DNA from: Mytilisepta virgata
Taxonomy: Eukaryota > Mollusca > Bivalvia > Mytilida > Mytilidae
Assembly: GCA_028015205.1 (NCBI GenBank)
Contig: CM051514.1
Location: 22,088,150 to 22,152,149, forward strand
Direction: 5' to 3'
Length of the DNA stretch: 64,000 nt
The first letter of the stretch is position 1. Each line of letters starts with the position of its first letter. Both the position numbers and the translations under genes were made by a program. The notes below the pieces were generated by a model. The model did no database searches. It saw only the letters and a program-made list of their open reading frames with translations, and was not told the DNA's origin. Shown piece by piece: positions 23,709 through 33,240 of this stretch.

Positions 23709-25340
23709 TTGGTTTCAGGGGAAAATAAAGATCAAATGGAAGTGTGGTCCTTAGGTCGAAGTCCAATAGATTTAAATGAACTTCATAGATTGTTATGGGA
23801 TTATCCAGATAAATATAACGCAGATATATTATACGATGGTTTTTTAAATGGCTTTAAGATCAATTACACGGGTCCCAGGGTTGCTTTGGAAACAAAAAAC
23901 CTTAAATCTGTCTTACAAAACCCAGATTTATGTGCCAAAAAGATTCAAAGTGAAATTGATCTAGGTCGCATTGCCGGTCCATTTAGCAAAAGGCCGATCT
24001 CAAATTTAAGGTGTTCACCTATAGGATTAATACCCAAAAAGACCGGGGGGTTTAGGTTAATAACACATTTGTCGTATCCTGAATCAAATAGTGTAAATCA
24101 TTTTATTGACACGGAATATTCAACCGTCAAATATTCAAAATTTGATAATGCTATTGCAATAGTACAGCGTTTAGGAAAAGGGGCAAAAATAGGAAAAATG
24201 GACCTAAAGTCTGCATTTCGTTTGCTACCAGTATACCCCGGTTGCTTTGATCTGCTTGGTTTTCAATTTAATGGTTTCTATTTCATTGACAAAATGATGG
24301 TAATGGGACTATCTGAATCCTGTGCTTATTTTGAAAAATTTAGTACATTTATAGAATACGCGGTGAAATCAGAAGCCGGTTCAGATGATATTGATCATTA
24401 TTTGGATGACTTTTATTTTGCTGGAAAAGACACAAATGCGTGTGAATATCTAATGAAAACTTTCAAACAAATTTGTTGTCGTTTAAAAATACCAATTGCT
24501 GAAGAAAAAACGGAAGGACCGACTTCCGTTTTGGAATATTTGGGAATCACTATTGATACGCAAAAGATGATGATTAGAATCCCTGAAGAAAAAATAAACG
24601 ATTTGCGCGAGCAAATTGAAAACGTTTTAGAACACAAAAAAGTAACATTGAAAACCTTGCAATCATTATGTGGCCTACTAGCATTCTGCACAAAGGCGCT
24701 ACATGCCGGAAGGGCATTTTGTAGAAGAATTTATGCATCCATGTCCGGGGTGAAAAAACATTACCACAAAATAAGGGTAAAAAATGAGTTAAAATCTGAT
24801 CTTTTAGTATGGAAAGAATTTCTAGAAAACTTTAACGGTCTTTCTTACATACATGATCTAAATTGGTCCTCCAATGTCGATATTGATCTATATACAGACA
24901 GTGCTAATGTTGGGAATGGATGTGGGGCTTATTTTGCTGGTAAATGGGCATATTTACCTTTTCCAAACGAATGGCAATTTACGGATATTATGAAAGATAT
25001 GACATATTTAGAACTTATCCCGATCGCTTTGGCAGTTTATTTATGGGGTGATCAATTCAGAAACAAGAAAATCATTTTTCATTCAGATAACTCTGCCCTC
25101 GTTTCCATTCTCAACAACAGGTCAAGCAAATCTGAAAGAGTAATGTCACTTTTGAGACCAATTGTATATTCTTCTTTACAATTGAATTTTCATTTTAAAG
25201 CGAAGTTTCTTTTTTCTGTTGAAAACGGAATAGCTGATGCCATTTCTCGCCAACAGGTAAAACGACTGAGAGAGCTGGCACCCTCTGCAGACTTATATCC
25301 ATGCCCGGTACCTCAGGAATTTTGGAACCTTTTGAAGTAG
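23709..25340 (+). CDS. Ngaro ORF2, reverse transcriptase and RNase H
   Basis: The frame opens at 23709 with TTG; the first ATG in it is near 23736 (MEVWSLGRSPIDL), the likelier start unless the upstream 'tttcag' serves as a splice acceptor. RT motifs appear in order: 'GRIAGPF', 'SPIGLIPKK', 'KMDLKSAFRLLPV', 'MGLSESCAYFEKF' and the catalytic 'YLDDF'. RNase H follows with D ('LYTDSA'), E ('YLELIPIALA'), D ('HSDNSAL') and D ('NGIADAISR'), all present. The frame differs from ORF1 and overlaps the recombinase frame by 40 nt. No disruption is seen, so the enzyme could be active. Confidence 0.85.
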   Translation: MVSGENKDQMEVWSLGRSPIDLNELHRLLWDYPDKYNADILYDGFLNGFKINYTGPRVALETKNLKSVLQNPDLCAKKIQSEIDLGRIAGPFSKRPISNLRCSPIGLIPKKTGGFRLITHLSYPESNSVNHFIDTEYSTVKYSKFDNAIAIVQRLGKGAKIGKMDLKSAFRLLPVYPGCFDLLGFQFNGFYFIDKMMVMGLSESCAYFEKFSTFIEYAVKSEAGSDDIDHYLDDFYFAGKDTNACEYLMKTFKQICCRLKIPIAEEKTEGPTSVLEYLGITIDTQKMMIRIPEEKINDLREQIENVLEHKKVTLKTLQSLCGLLAFCTKALHAGRAFCRRIYASMSGVKKHYHKIRVKNELKSDLLVWKEFLENFNGLSYIHDLNWSSNVDIDLYTDSANVGNGCGAYFAGKWAYLPFPNEWQFTDIMKDMTYLELIPIALAVYLWGDQFRNKKIIFHSDNSALVSILNNRSSKSERVMSLLRPIVYSSLQLNFHFKAKFLFSVENGIADAISRQQVKRLRELAPSADLYPCPVPQEFWNLLK

Positions 25341-26236
25341 AAATGAACAAAATATTGTCTGCTTCATTGGCATCAAATACATGGAACTCTTACAATAACG
25401 GAATTGAACGTTTTGAAACCTTTAGACTAAATTATGGTTTAACCACGATTTGGCCACCGCCTGTTCATCATTTGGCAAATTTTATTGCATATTTATCAAA
25501 AATGTCTTTTTCTCCATCAACAATTCGTTTGTATATATCCAGTGTTGGTTTTGCAAATAAATTAAAGGGTTTAGATGACACCACACAATCATTTCTTATT
25601 CAAAAACTGATGAACGGAACAAACAAATTGTATGGAAAAGCCGATATACGACGACCAATTACAATTGATATGCTTACAAAGTTTGAAATAGCATTAAAAC
25701 ATGTTTGTTTTTCACAATATGAAGCTTTAATGTTCATGTCTGCATTTTCATTGTCTTTTTTCGGTTTACTGCGTATTGGAGAAATCACGATTTCCAAGGC
25801 TTGTGAAGCAACGAGGATTATTCAAAACAGTAATATTGAAATAGTCAAAGAGTCAAATGTATCTTATATTTCATTAACTATTAAATTTTCAAAAATAGAC
25901 CAATTTGGAATATCAAATACTATCCAAATTAACGAAGAAGAGGTTAATGTCACTGTTTGTCCAGTTAGAACATTGAAAAAATTCTTAGGCGTAAGACCGC
26001 AATTTTTTGGGCCATTATTTTGTCATTTTAATAAAAAACCAGTGACAAGAAATCAGTTTATTAAAGTACTTCAGGACTGTTTGAAATATTTAGGTTTTGC
26101 ACAAGAAGCAATTAAATGTCACTCGTTCAGAATCGGAGGGTGTACATATTTATTTCAAAAAGGTACTGACGAAGCGATGATCAAGAAAAAAGGTCGATGG
26201 ACTTCAGATTGTTTTAAAAGATATATCCGATGTTAA
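25301..26236 (+). CDS. Ngaro ORF3, tyrosine recombinase
   Basis: A 311-residue recombinase that joins the circular DNA intermediate to the chromosome. The N-terminal SAM-like domain ('NTWNSYNNGIERFETF') precedes the catalytic domain. The first Arg is in 'GLLRIGEI' (about residue 158), H-x-x-R in 'CHSFRIGG' (about 274-277), Trp in 'KGRWTS', and the nucleophile Tyr in 'FKRYIRC' (about 308). All catalytic positions are intact. The ATG at 25301 lies within the end of ORF2 in another frame, suggesting translation by frameshift or reinitiation. The stop comes four residues after the Tyr. Confidence 0.85.
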   Translation: MPGTSGILEPFEVEMNKILSASLASNTWNSYNNGIERFETFRLNYGLTTIWPPPVHHLANFIAYLSKMSFSPSTIRLYISSVGFANKLKGLDDTTQSFLIQKLMNGTNKLYGKADIRRPITIDMLTKFEIALKHVCFSQYEALMFMSAFSLSFFGLLRIGEITISKACEATRIIQNSNIEIVKESNVSYISLTIKFSKIDQFGISNTIQINEEEVNVTVCPVRTLKKFLGVRPQFFGPLFCHFNKKPVTRNQFIKVLQDCLKYLGFAQEAIKCHSFRIGGCTYLFQKGTDEAMIKKKGRWTSDCFKRYIRC

Positions 26237-26856
26237 ATGTATTTTTTCTATTTACAGTATTTAGGCATATTTGGATTGTGGGGAGTTCTATAGTAAGACG
26301 GGCATCTGATCATACAGCGAGTAGGCCAACCGGTCATCACCTGGGCATGGACAAGTATGGCTACGTGGTGACCTGGATCGGGATGGGAGGGATGAAGATA
26401 TATGACCTAAATAATGCCATTACAGGTATGATAAACATTAAAGGCCAACCTGATGTAATTCTTATACACTGTGGGGCAAATGACATTTTAAACTGCCCAT
26501 TAAGGGATGTTTTGCACACGATGAAAGTCGAACTTGTTCATTTGATGCATCGAGTGGCGCCCGGAACTTCCATTATTTATTCTGAAATGTTGCCCAGATT
26601 GAAGTGGCGTAACTCTTACAATGATCAGCTGGTCGAAAAAACAGGGAAACGTTTAAATCGTGGTATGAGAAAATTTTTGTTGACGAGGCAATGTTACATT
26701 ATTAGACATCCTGACTTCGATGATAAATATCATGGATTATTCGATGAGGATCAGGTCCATTTATCCTTCATTGGCAACGACATTTTTATCAATTCGTTGC
26801 AAGGTGCACTTGAAACCTTCTTAACAAAACCTTTGCAGTCTATATATCCAGCTTAA
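26230..26856 (+). CDS. Ngaro ORF4, SGNH-type hydrolase
   Basis: About 208 residues in a third frame, overlapping the end of the recombinase. Blocks of the SGNH/GDSL hydrolase fold are visible: 'IWIVGSSIVRRA' (nucleophile Ser), 'GMGG' (Gly), 'ILIHCGANDI' (Asn) and 'DEDQVHLSFIGND' (Asp and His). Such a domain follows the recombinase in many animal Ngaro elements; its role in the life cycle is unknown. A 'tttctatttacag' tract stands right before 'tatttaggcatatttgg', so the domain may be joined to the recombinase by splicing or frameshifting, but any GT-AG intron here would be only 26 nt. Confidence 0.8.
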   Translation: MLNVFFLFTVFRHIWIVGSSIVRRASDHTASRPTGHHLGMDKYGYVVTWIGMGGMKIYDLNNAITGMINIKGQPDVILIHCGANDILNCPLRDVLHTMKVELVHLMHRVAPGTSIIYSEMLPRLKWRNSYNDQLVEKTGKRLNRGMRKFLLTRQCYIIRHPDFDDKYHGLFDEDQVHLSFIGNDIFINSLQGALETFLTKPLQSIYPA

Positions 26857-26903
26857 ATTGATAAATTAAAGTGGCAGGAGTCATAATTAACTAATTATTC
26901 CTT

Positions 26904-27424
26904 TGGCGGAATTTATCAAGTTTTATTATTCGCTAGGATAAATTAACCAGCGATTTAATGTTATATTCATAGACACTGATATATTAATCGTCACAAGTGT
27001 GTTTTGAACTTGATGGCCAATATTGATGTGTAAAATAAATTAATAAATGTCATGACAAAACCTGCCAATAAATGAGTTATTGTTAATATTTTGAAATTTT
27101 GTTATATTGAATTTAGATTGATATTGAACAATATATTGAATTGAATTGATACATTGTAGCTGGTTTGTCTTTTGTTGACAATCGGCATTCATTGATGAAA
27201 TTGAAGTCACTCGTCTGTCTGTCATCAGTGAAAAACATATTGAAAAATTGATTTTAATTGGTACATTGTAGCTGATTTTTGGTTTGTTAACAATCAGCAT
27301 TTATTACTGAAACCGGAGTCACTCGTCTGCTGGAAATTTTGATTCAAGCGGTTATTTAATGTTTCGAATCGTGTACACACTTAGCATCTGTGGTCACTTT
27401 GTTGAAGTTTAGAAATTCAATAAT
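26904..27424 (+). repeat. Ngaro split repeat B1
   Basis: A 521-bp repeat starting TGGCGGAATTTATCAAG, matching 27766-28286. It contains an internal imperfect duplication of about 110 bp, two copies from 'tacattgtagctg' to 'gtcactcgtctg'. Open frames on its minus strand are not genes. Confidence 0.9.
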
Positions 27425-27626
27425 TACATTTAATTGCAATTGAAATTAAATGAATTTATTTATTTAAAGACGAAATTGTTTTTGTATAAATGTAAGCGGC
27501 TGTTAAAATGGAATAGAACTATTAAATGGAATCGACCCGTCTTGTACCTAAGCGGCTTACGTATAAAAAGGTGCGCTCGAGTAATTCGTGCATTCTTTGT
27601 AAAGTTCACGGAGAGCGGGAAACGAA
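27421..27626 (+). repeat. Ngaro split repeat A2
   Basis: Second copy of A1. It shares the four bases TAAT with the end of B1, the junction expected after circle formation. Confidence 0.9.
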
Positions 27627-27765
27627 CCCTCCCACCCCTCCCTATGTATTTAAGATATGTTTTCTGCGCTTATATGTTTATCGTTACAGACACCCAGATA
27701 TATCGTCATGACATACCATTGGTGGCTATCTGCATTTACTGATTGGGATATTGATGGACACTGTG

Positions 27766-28286
27766 TGGCGGAATTTATCAAGTTTTATTATTCGCTAGGA
27801 TAAATTAACCAGCGATTTAATGTTATATTCATAGACACTGATATATTAATCGTCACAAGTGTGTTTTGAACTTGATGGCCAATATTGATGTGTAAAATAA
27901 ATTAATAAATGTCATGACAAAACCTGCCAATAAATGAGTTATTGTTAATATTTTGAAATTTTGTTATATTGAATTTAGATTGATATTGAACAATATATTG
28001 AATTGAATTGATACATTGTAGCTGGTTTGTCTTTTGTTGACAATCGGCATTCATTGATGAAATTGAAGTCACTCGTCTGTCTGTCATCAGTGAAAAACAT
28101 ATTGAAAAATTGATTTTAATTGGTACATTGTAGCTGATTTTTGGTTTGTTAACAATCAGCATTTATTACTGAAACCGGAGTCACTCGTCTGCTGGAAATT
28201 TTGATTCAAGCGGTTATTTAATGTTTCGAATCGTGTACACACTTAGCATCTGTGGTCACTTTGTTGAAGTTTAGAAATTCAATAAT
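27766..28286 (+). repeat. Ngaro split repeat B2 (right end)
   Basis: Second copy of B1, 862 bp downstream of it. The repeat ends at AATTCAATAAT, after which the LINE sequence resumes. Confidence 0.9.
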
Positions 28287-28332
28287 GTATTGTAACACAA
28301 ATGTATTGATTAACCTTTCTATCTTCATAGCA
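28287..28332 (+). pseudogene. LINE remnant, 3' part after Ngaro
   Basis: After 28286 the sequence gives 'LINLSIFIAKVA' and a stop, the typical last residues of LINE proteins. The frame from the 5' part carries on if a 16-base local duplication (gtattg repeated at 28287 and 28303) is discounted. This shows the Ngaro split a LINE coding end. Confidence 0.5.
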
Positions 28333-28339
28333 AAAGTTG

Positions 28340-29078
28340 CATAACTTTTGTAGAAAAACAGTGATCCTATTTTGCTTAATTTGAAGAATATTTTAATATA
28401 TTAAATGAAAAAGATTACCTAACTTAATGTAAATTTCGGACAGTAAACCATAAACTTCCCATGGAAAGCGGTAGATGGCAAAATATTGAACTTAGATAAG
28501 ACAAAAGAAAAATACATAGGATAACGTCCAAGTTCAGACACCAACAAAATTACTCTGAGGTGTATTTGGCACATGAAATACTTGTTTTATATCTATTTAT
28601 TTTACTTAAACTTGGGTATCATTTTTGGTCAGCAGATTTCGAAAAAAACAGATTTTCAAGGAAAATAATAATTTTTGTTAAAATTTGTTTAAAATGAAAT
28701 ACATATCGACACCTGAGAGCATAAAGGTGCCATCTGCAAATCTGGTCAAAATTGAGTTTTGTGTTGCAAAATACTGAAAAATAAATAATCTACAATGTGT
28801 CAATTTTTCAATTAGCTGTCTTTTAATTTTAAAAAGATTTTGTTCTGCTTTAAGGTTCCATTTGAAATTATTATTTTTTCATTCATGCATTAAGGTTCCA
28901 TTTGCAAATTATGTCTGCATGAAGGTTCCATCTGACAGTTATGTACTTATCTTGATCTGATAATTGATGTAACATGTCAGCATCTGATAAGTATGAAATT
29001 GTATACTGTGTTAAAAATATGTACACAAGTGCCATATCTACATTATTCCCACAGAAATTAAGTCATTACAGCTAGAGA
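28340..29078. other. Upstream region of OTU gene with repeated motif
   Basis: AT-rich. Four copies of a motif like 'aaggttccatttgcaaat' lie at about 28724, 28851, 28891 and 28922. This is 150-350 bp before the first ATG, so they may be regulatory. No TATA box can be singled out in such AT-rich DNA. Confidence 0.35.
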
Positions 29079-29105
29079 ATGGAGGAACAAGAAAATATTT
29101 TAGAG
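29079..29105 (+). CDS. First exon of OTU-domain gene
   Basis: ATG at 29079 opens MEEQENILE, ending at donor GTAAAT in phase 0. The next acceptor (TTTCAATTTAG) at 29314 continues in frame with NEPESPMSDWSD. The short acidic first exon fits the acidic start of the next. Confidence 0.6.
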
Positions 29106-29314
29106 GTAAATTTACTTTTTACTTTATTTATTTTTATAATAAAAAAATGTTTTTCAGATAAATACGTTTAGAAAATAGAATCAATTGACTTTATTGTTCC
29201 ATAAAACATACTATATCAAGTTTTAATTGCATTTAAGCATAAAGTTAACCTACACAATTTTTTAGCAATGTTTTCACGAATCATTTAATCAACATTTTCC
29301 TTTTTTCAATTTAG

Positions 29315-31045
29315 AATGAACCTGAAAGTCCAATGTCGGATTGGTCAGATAGTATGTTGATGGATATAGAAAAGCAGATGAAAGACATTGGAAAAAGCAG
29401 CATAGATGACACAGCAGAAGCTTCTTCATCAAACTCAAAGCAAAATTCATGCAACACTGAAAAGGATCTCGTCGATGGAGGGCGTGACGAGGAAAAAACC
29501 ACTGATAACACTGACGATCACATAATATACACAGCTGAGCCTATTGAGACAAACACTTCTTCAAAGGTTAGTGGTGAAAACGTGTTTGAACAAGAAATTG
29601 AACGAAGGAAATCTAAGAGACAAAGAGTTAGGGTTTTAGAATCACTTGCAAACAACTCCAGTGAGTGGTCATCTGATGATGATATTCCTTTAGAAAGGTA
29701 TATGGATGTTATTAGGGAGGAAGAGGAATATGATGATGAGGACAACGACCAGACATATGTCGTAACTAAGGAAGAAATGAATTCATCAGATTCAGTGTCA
29801 GACATTTCTGATGGCGGAAAGATTGAGAAGAAAAAGGAAAAGTATGTAACAAAAAAGAGGTCAAAAGTTCAAAAGAAACTCTTCTCTGAAGATTTAAAAA
29901 CTGAATTAACTAAAATAAAAAGAACAGTTCAAAAGAAAAAAGACTTAACAACTGAGATTGCCATTGCCAGGAGCCAGAAGGAAGCAAATGATAGACTTAT
30001 CAGGGAACGATATCACCTTAGCAGATTAGATATGCTGTTATCCAGCAATGGATTACGCCGGGTGCACATTGACGGAGATGGAGATTGTTTTTTCAACGCC
30101 GTCAAATGCCAAATAGATGAAAATATTTCTGTAGTTGATCTGAGAAACAAACTTGCCACTCACTTGTTAGACAATGCAGACACCTATATTCCATTTCTTA
30201 ACTGTAGTGAGAGTAATGACTTGCGTGGAGTCTTCTGTCAGCAAATTCAGAGACTTAGAATGAGTGGAGCTTGGAAAGAAAATCTGGCTGATTGTTTACC
30301 ACTTGCTGTTGCAAATGAGTTCCGTCGACCAATTAAAATTTTTTCAAGCAACACAGCCAATCCTGTCTTTGATATAAGGCCAAATATTGCAGAGCCGTTA
30401 AATGAATTTATCTATCTTGCTTATGTTGAAATTCCTGGTGTAGAACACTATGAGGGAATTAAGTTAGTTAATCGTACAGATAAAGATGTTAGCAACTATT
30501 TACCAAATAAAGAATCCGAGCACGTGAATAAATGCTTGGAAGAAAACATTCAAACTACACCGTCAAAACAAGGAGAACAATCTGTTTTTAATTTGACACC
30601 TCACAAGGAAGCACAGTATCAAAGTCCGGAACATCAAGCGAGAAAGCGGAAGAAGCAAGCTCAACCAGAACTATGGAAGAGGAACGTTAGAAAGAGGAAT
30701 AGAGCAGCAGGCTTACCCTATACCTCACAGAAAGGACAAGATGTCAGTGCAAGGAAGCTAGGTGATGTAAATTGCAAGAACTGCAAGTTTAAATGCCAAG
30801 ACAAAGTGGCAGATGAAGAAAGAGAGCACATATTTACTAGATACTGGCAATTACATGATTATGAAAGGCAACGAGATTTTTTATGTCAATACGTTGTAGT
30901 TTCCAATGCAAAACGTTCAACTGGACACAAATCACTTTCATACACTTATTATGTTCCGGTGAAAAATGAGAGTCAGAGTTTGCCGAACATTCTTTCTAAA
31001 AACACTATCAGTTGGGAAAAAGACTGTTCATCTTGCACTTAAAAG
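29315..31045 (+). pseudogene. OTU protease domain plus transposase-like tail, frameshifted near end
   Basis: The exon carries on from 29105. After about 200 acidic and then basic residues comes an OTU cysteine protease domain. The catalytic motif 'IDGDGDCFFNAV' is about residue 245 counting from the ATG at 29333, 'WKENLADCLPLAVAN' lies in the middle, and the His is in 'VEHYEGI' (about 369). OTU proteases usually cleave ubiquitin. Then follows a module seen in many animal transposase-like proteins: a Cys pair ('NCKNCKFKC'), then 'IFTRYWQLHDYERQRDFL'. After 'YYVPVKN' the expected 'VCRTFFLKTLSV' motif is in the next frame, so one indel near 30975 breaks the frame. A donor (A|GTAAAA) at 31045 suits that second frame. 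Read straight, the frame stops at 31042. Confidence 0.7.
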
Positions 31046-31824
31046 TAAAATTGCTATATTTATATTAGTGTTGTATATTTCATTACAAATTCAGTGAAAC
31101 ACAAATTTAAAAGTCTCATCATCGCAAATTACACAATTAAATTTACCTTTACCTTTACCTATGGAGATGACAGAATAATTAACCCCTTTGAGGGCCTCTT
31201 AATCCCCATTAATTAATATGTGTGAATATTATTAATTATATAAGGCTGGCGTTCAGAGAACACACCATTATTACAAACATAAACCATTGTAAACAAAGTT
31301 AAAATGAATGGCACTACCGAATGTAAACAAACACATCTACTTCCGGCAGCCGTCCGCCATTTTGGCAAAAATCAAGAAGTTCGTCAATAAATGAAAAATT
31401 CATATCAAAATTAACGAAACAAAATCACAACCTAAACTGTTCATAATAATATGAAAGGAAAGATAATAAATCCACCTTATTGTACAGATATGTGCATCTT
31501 GAAGAACGCCATGAAATCATATCGTATTTTAACTTTAAACAGTTACACTTCCAACATATTTAACATAGCTATAACGGAGAAAGGGGGCAAATTTTGTTAT
31601 TAAAACGGCGATTTTTTAAATCATTTTTGAAGAAACTTCCACTTTTCCGATTCTGACATTTGACGCACCAAAAGAAAGACAATTTAATAAAGAATAAGCT
31701 TAGAAATGTGCATCTTGAAAAAAATTACAACTATCACACGATTGTCGCCTTTATATCAAAGGGCCATTCAAATTTCTTATTACGAGCTTATCGACAACAC
31801 AGGTAATCATGTTGAGGGGAAAAG
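31046..31824. other. Non-coding stretch
   Basis: A short (ttacct)n run sits near 31142. A promoter-like patch with 'cttccggcagccgtccgccat' split around 31341-31362 is the only GC-rich point. No exon is seen. Confidence 0.35.
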
Positions 31825-32015
31825 TCACGTGAGACCATAATAGTTGGGATTGTGTACACACAACTTTTTGTCTTTTGCGCTAGGTCTTCGATAGAATGCT
31901 TCACTGCCCAATTGAGAGAGAATGCCCAAATATTCTTCATAAATTTTGCACAGGACTTCATTTTGGTAATAGTGTTTGATGTTCTTCGGATTAACGTGTA
32001 TCTGGGCTAGACCAC
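31825..32015 (-). pseudogene. DUF3504-type (Crypton-related) exon, C-terminal side
   Basis: After acceptor TATAATTTCAG the minus strand gives GLAQIHVNPKNIKHYY, then 'LCKIYEEYLGIL' and 'EAFYRRPSAKDKKLC'. This follows the previous exon in phase (G plus GT). The order G-G-L, 'PK-x-I-x-H-Y', 'C-x-I-Y-E-x-Y' and 'FYRRP' is that of DUF3504, a tyrosine-recombinase-like domain in QRICH1/ZMYM-type proteins. The frame stops at 31825, before the region where the H-x-x-R and Tyr would be, so this looks like a truncated copy. Confidence 0.55.
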
Positions 32016-32178
32016 CTGAAATTATATAACGAAATTATACTTACTTTAACAAATAATATGTAACTTAATTTGAACGCCCATAGGGGCCGAGCACATACAC
32101 ATACATACGTACACTACATTATATTAGTTTTTGCATACAAACATTATTATTAAAAACAAATCGACTTAAAATAATAAT

Positions 32179-32404
32179 GAGGGGGTGGACAGGGGGGGGG
32201 GGGGGGAACCCGGGATTTGGGGGGGCGGGAACCGGGAGCTAGGGGGACGGGAACCAGGAGTTATGGGGCGGCGGGAACCGGGAGTTATGGGGGCGGGATA
32301 TTCTTCGTTCGTTTTTTTTTTTTGCTTGTCAGATCGGGGGGCGGGAACCGGGAGTCAGGGGGGCGGGAACCGGGAATCACTACCCCCCCCCTGTCCACCC
32401 CCTC
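32179..32404. repeat. G-rich MITE with internal minisatellite
   Basis: The ends are inverted copies of GAGGGGGTGGACAGGGGGGG. AATAAT flanks both sides (32173-32178 and 32405-32410), though the region is of low complexity. Inside are several 25-30 bp units of 'gggcgggaaccgggagtta'. It is non-coding on both strands despite open frames. Confidence 0.5.
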
Positions 32405-32787
32405 AATAATGAAATTGCTACCTTTTTTGCGTACAAATTCATCTCAGAACAGCTCGATTTTCAGAAAATACCTTTTCCAGAAAATTGTGCGGTAGCGCGG
32501 ACCTCGAAGAAGACGCCCACAAAATGAATGAATGAAATGTTTTGTTTTGCATAGTATATTGATTTTATGCATGGAGATTTTAGTTTTGGCTAAAAATCTT
32601 CTATTCTTGGCCGGAAGATGCATATATGAAAACAACCATATTTTGATAACTCGACTATGTTCGGTATGAATATTATTTTTCATATCAAACAATTGCCGGG
32701 GTACACAAAATGCACGCGGGGCAGGAAATTAATGCAGTAAGTGTTTTATTATTATTTGGAAAGAAATATTATGACAAATACTCTTAC

Positions 32788-32917
32788 CTTTATAAGTTTT
32801 GCTAGCTCTTCCATTAAACATTATAAATTTCCCGTTCTGGTCAGCTCCAGAACCTATTTGATCTACACTTAACTCCCTGTGCTCATCAACCCCTCGCAGG
32901 CCGAATAGTTTGCTATT
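32788..32917 (-). CDS. DUF3504-type (Crypton-related) exon
   Basis: A 130-nt exon lies between acceptor TTTTTCTAG and donor GTAAGAG. It reads NSKLFGLRGVDEHRELSV, then 'DQNGKFIMFNGRASKTYKG'. 'K-L-F-G-L-R-G-x-D-E-H-R-x-L' is the hallmark of DUF3504, whose Arg matches the first catalytic Arg of tyrosine recombinases. The phase agrees with the exon at 32015. The open frame upstream (33051 to 32869, MKMENGMAME...) is in another frame and has no donor to reach this exon, so the gene start is not resolved. Confidence 0.6.
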
Positions 32918-33123
32918 CTAGAAAAAGCTATGTCAATACATGCTTTTGTTAAAGCGATGTCATCTAGGGAATTATTCCAATGGCAGTCAATCTCCAACAA
33001 GTCCTCTATCCCAATGCCAGTTTCCATGGCCATGCCGTTTTCCATTTTCACGCTATCGACGGCTTCACAACAACACGTGCCTTTATTTTGACGTCACTTT
33101 GGTACATGTGATTTACCAAATAA

Positions 33124-33240
33124 AAGATGATTGGTTATGTGTAGATACCCGGAGGAGGAGCAATAAAATTAACTCAAAAGCAGAGCTTTCTCGTGAATTT
33201 TAGCTCCTCCCTCGGGTATCTACACATAACCAACAATCTT
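33124..33240. repeat. 117-bp near-perfect inverted repeat
   Basis: Two 38-bp arms (33124-33161 and 33203-33240) are inverted copies with about four mismatches, around a 41-bp loop. Each arm contains GGTTATGTGTAGATACCCG. It could be a MITE or a transcribed hairpin. It sits just upstream of the minus-strand DUF3504 region. Confidence 0.55.

Larger units (their letters stand above)
21584..28286 (+). mobile_element. Complete Ngaro-type (DIRS-order) retrotransposon
   Basis: A 6703-bp element has split direct repeats in the order A1 (21584-21789), open frames, B1 (26904-27424), A2 (27421-27626), B2 (27766-28286). The A copies are both 206 bp and the B copies both 521 bp, and they look identical by eye. 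It encodes a Gag-like protein, RT/RNase H, a tyrosine recombinase and an SGNH hydrolase, with no integrase or LTRs. Such elements integrate through a circular DNA by site-specific recombination and leave no target duplication. 'aat' is shared at both junctions. Confidence 0.9.

Noticed and set aside
21597..27742. Plus-strand frames starting MQLKLNEFIYLKTK
   Set aside because: They lie in the A1 and A2 repeats; no domain, lengths differ only because flanks differ.
27040..28162. Two identical 86-codon minus-strand frames
   Set aside because: They lie in the B1 and B2 split repeats of the Ngaro element and show only repeat duplication.
32869..33051. 60-codon minus-strand frame MKMENGMAME... as start of the DUF3504 gene
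   Set aside because: It is in another frame from the DUF3504 exon and offers no donor to reach the acceptor at 32917. It could still be a first exon with an unseen link.
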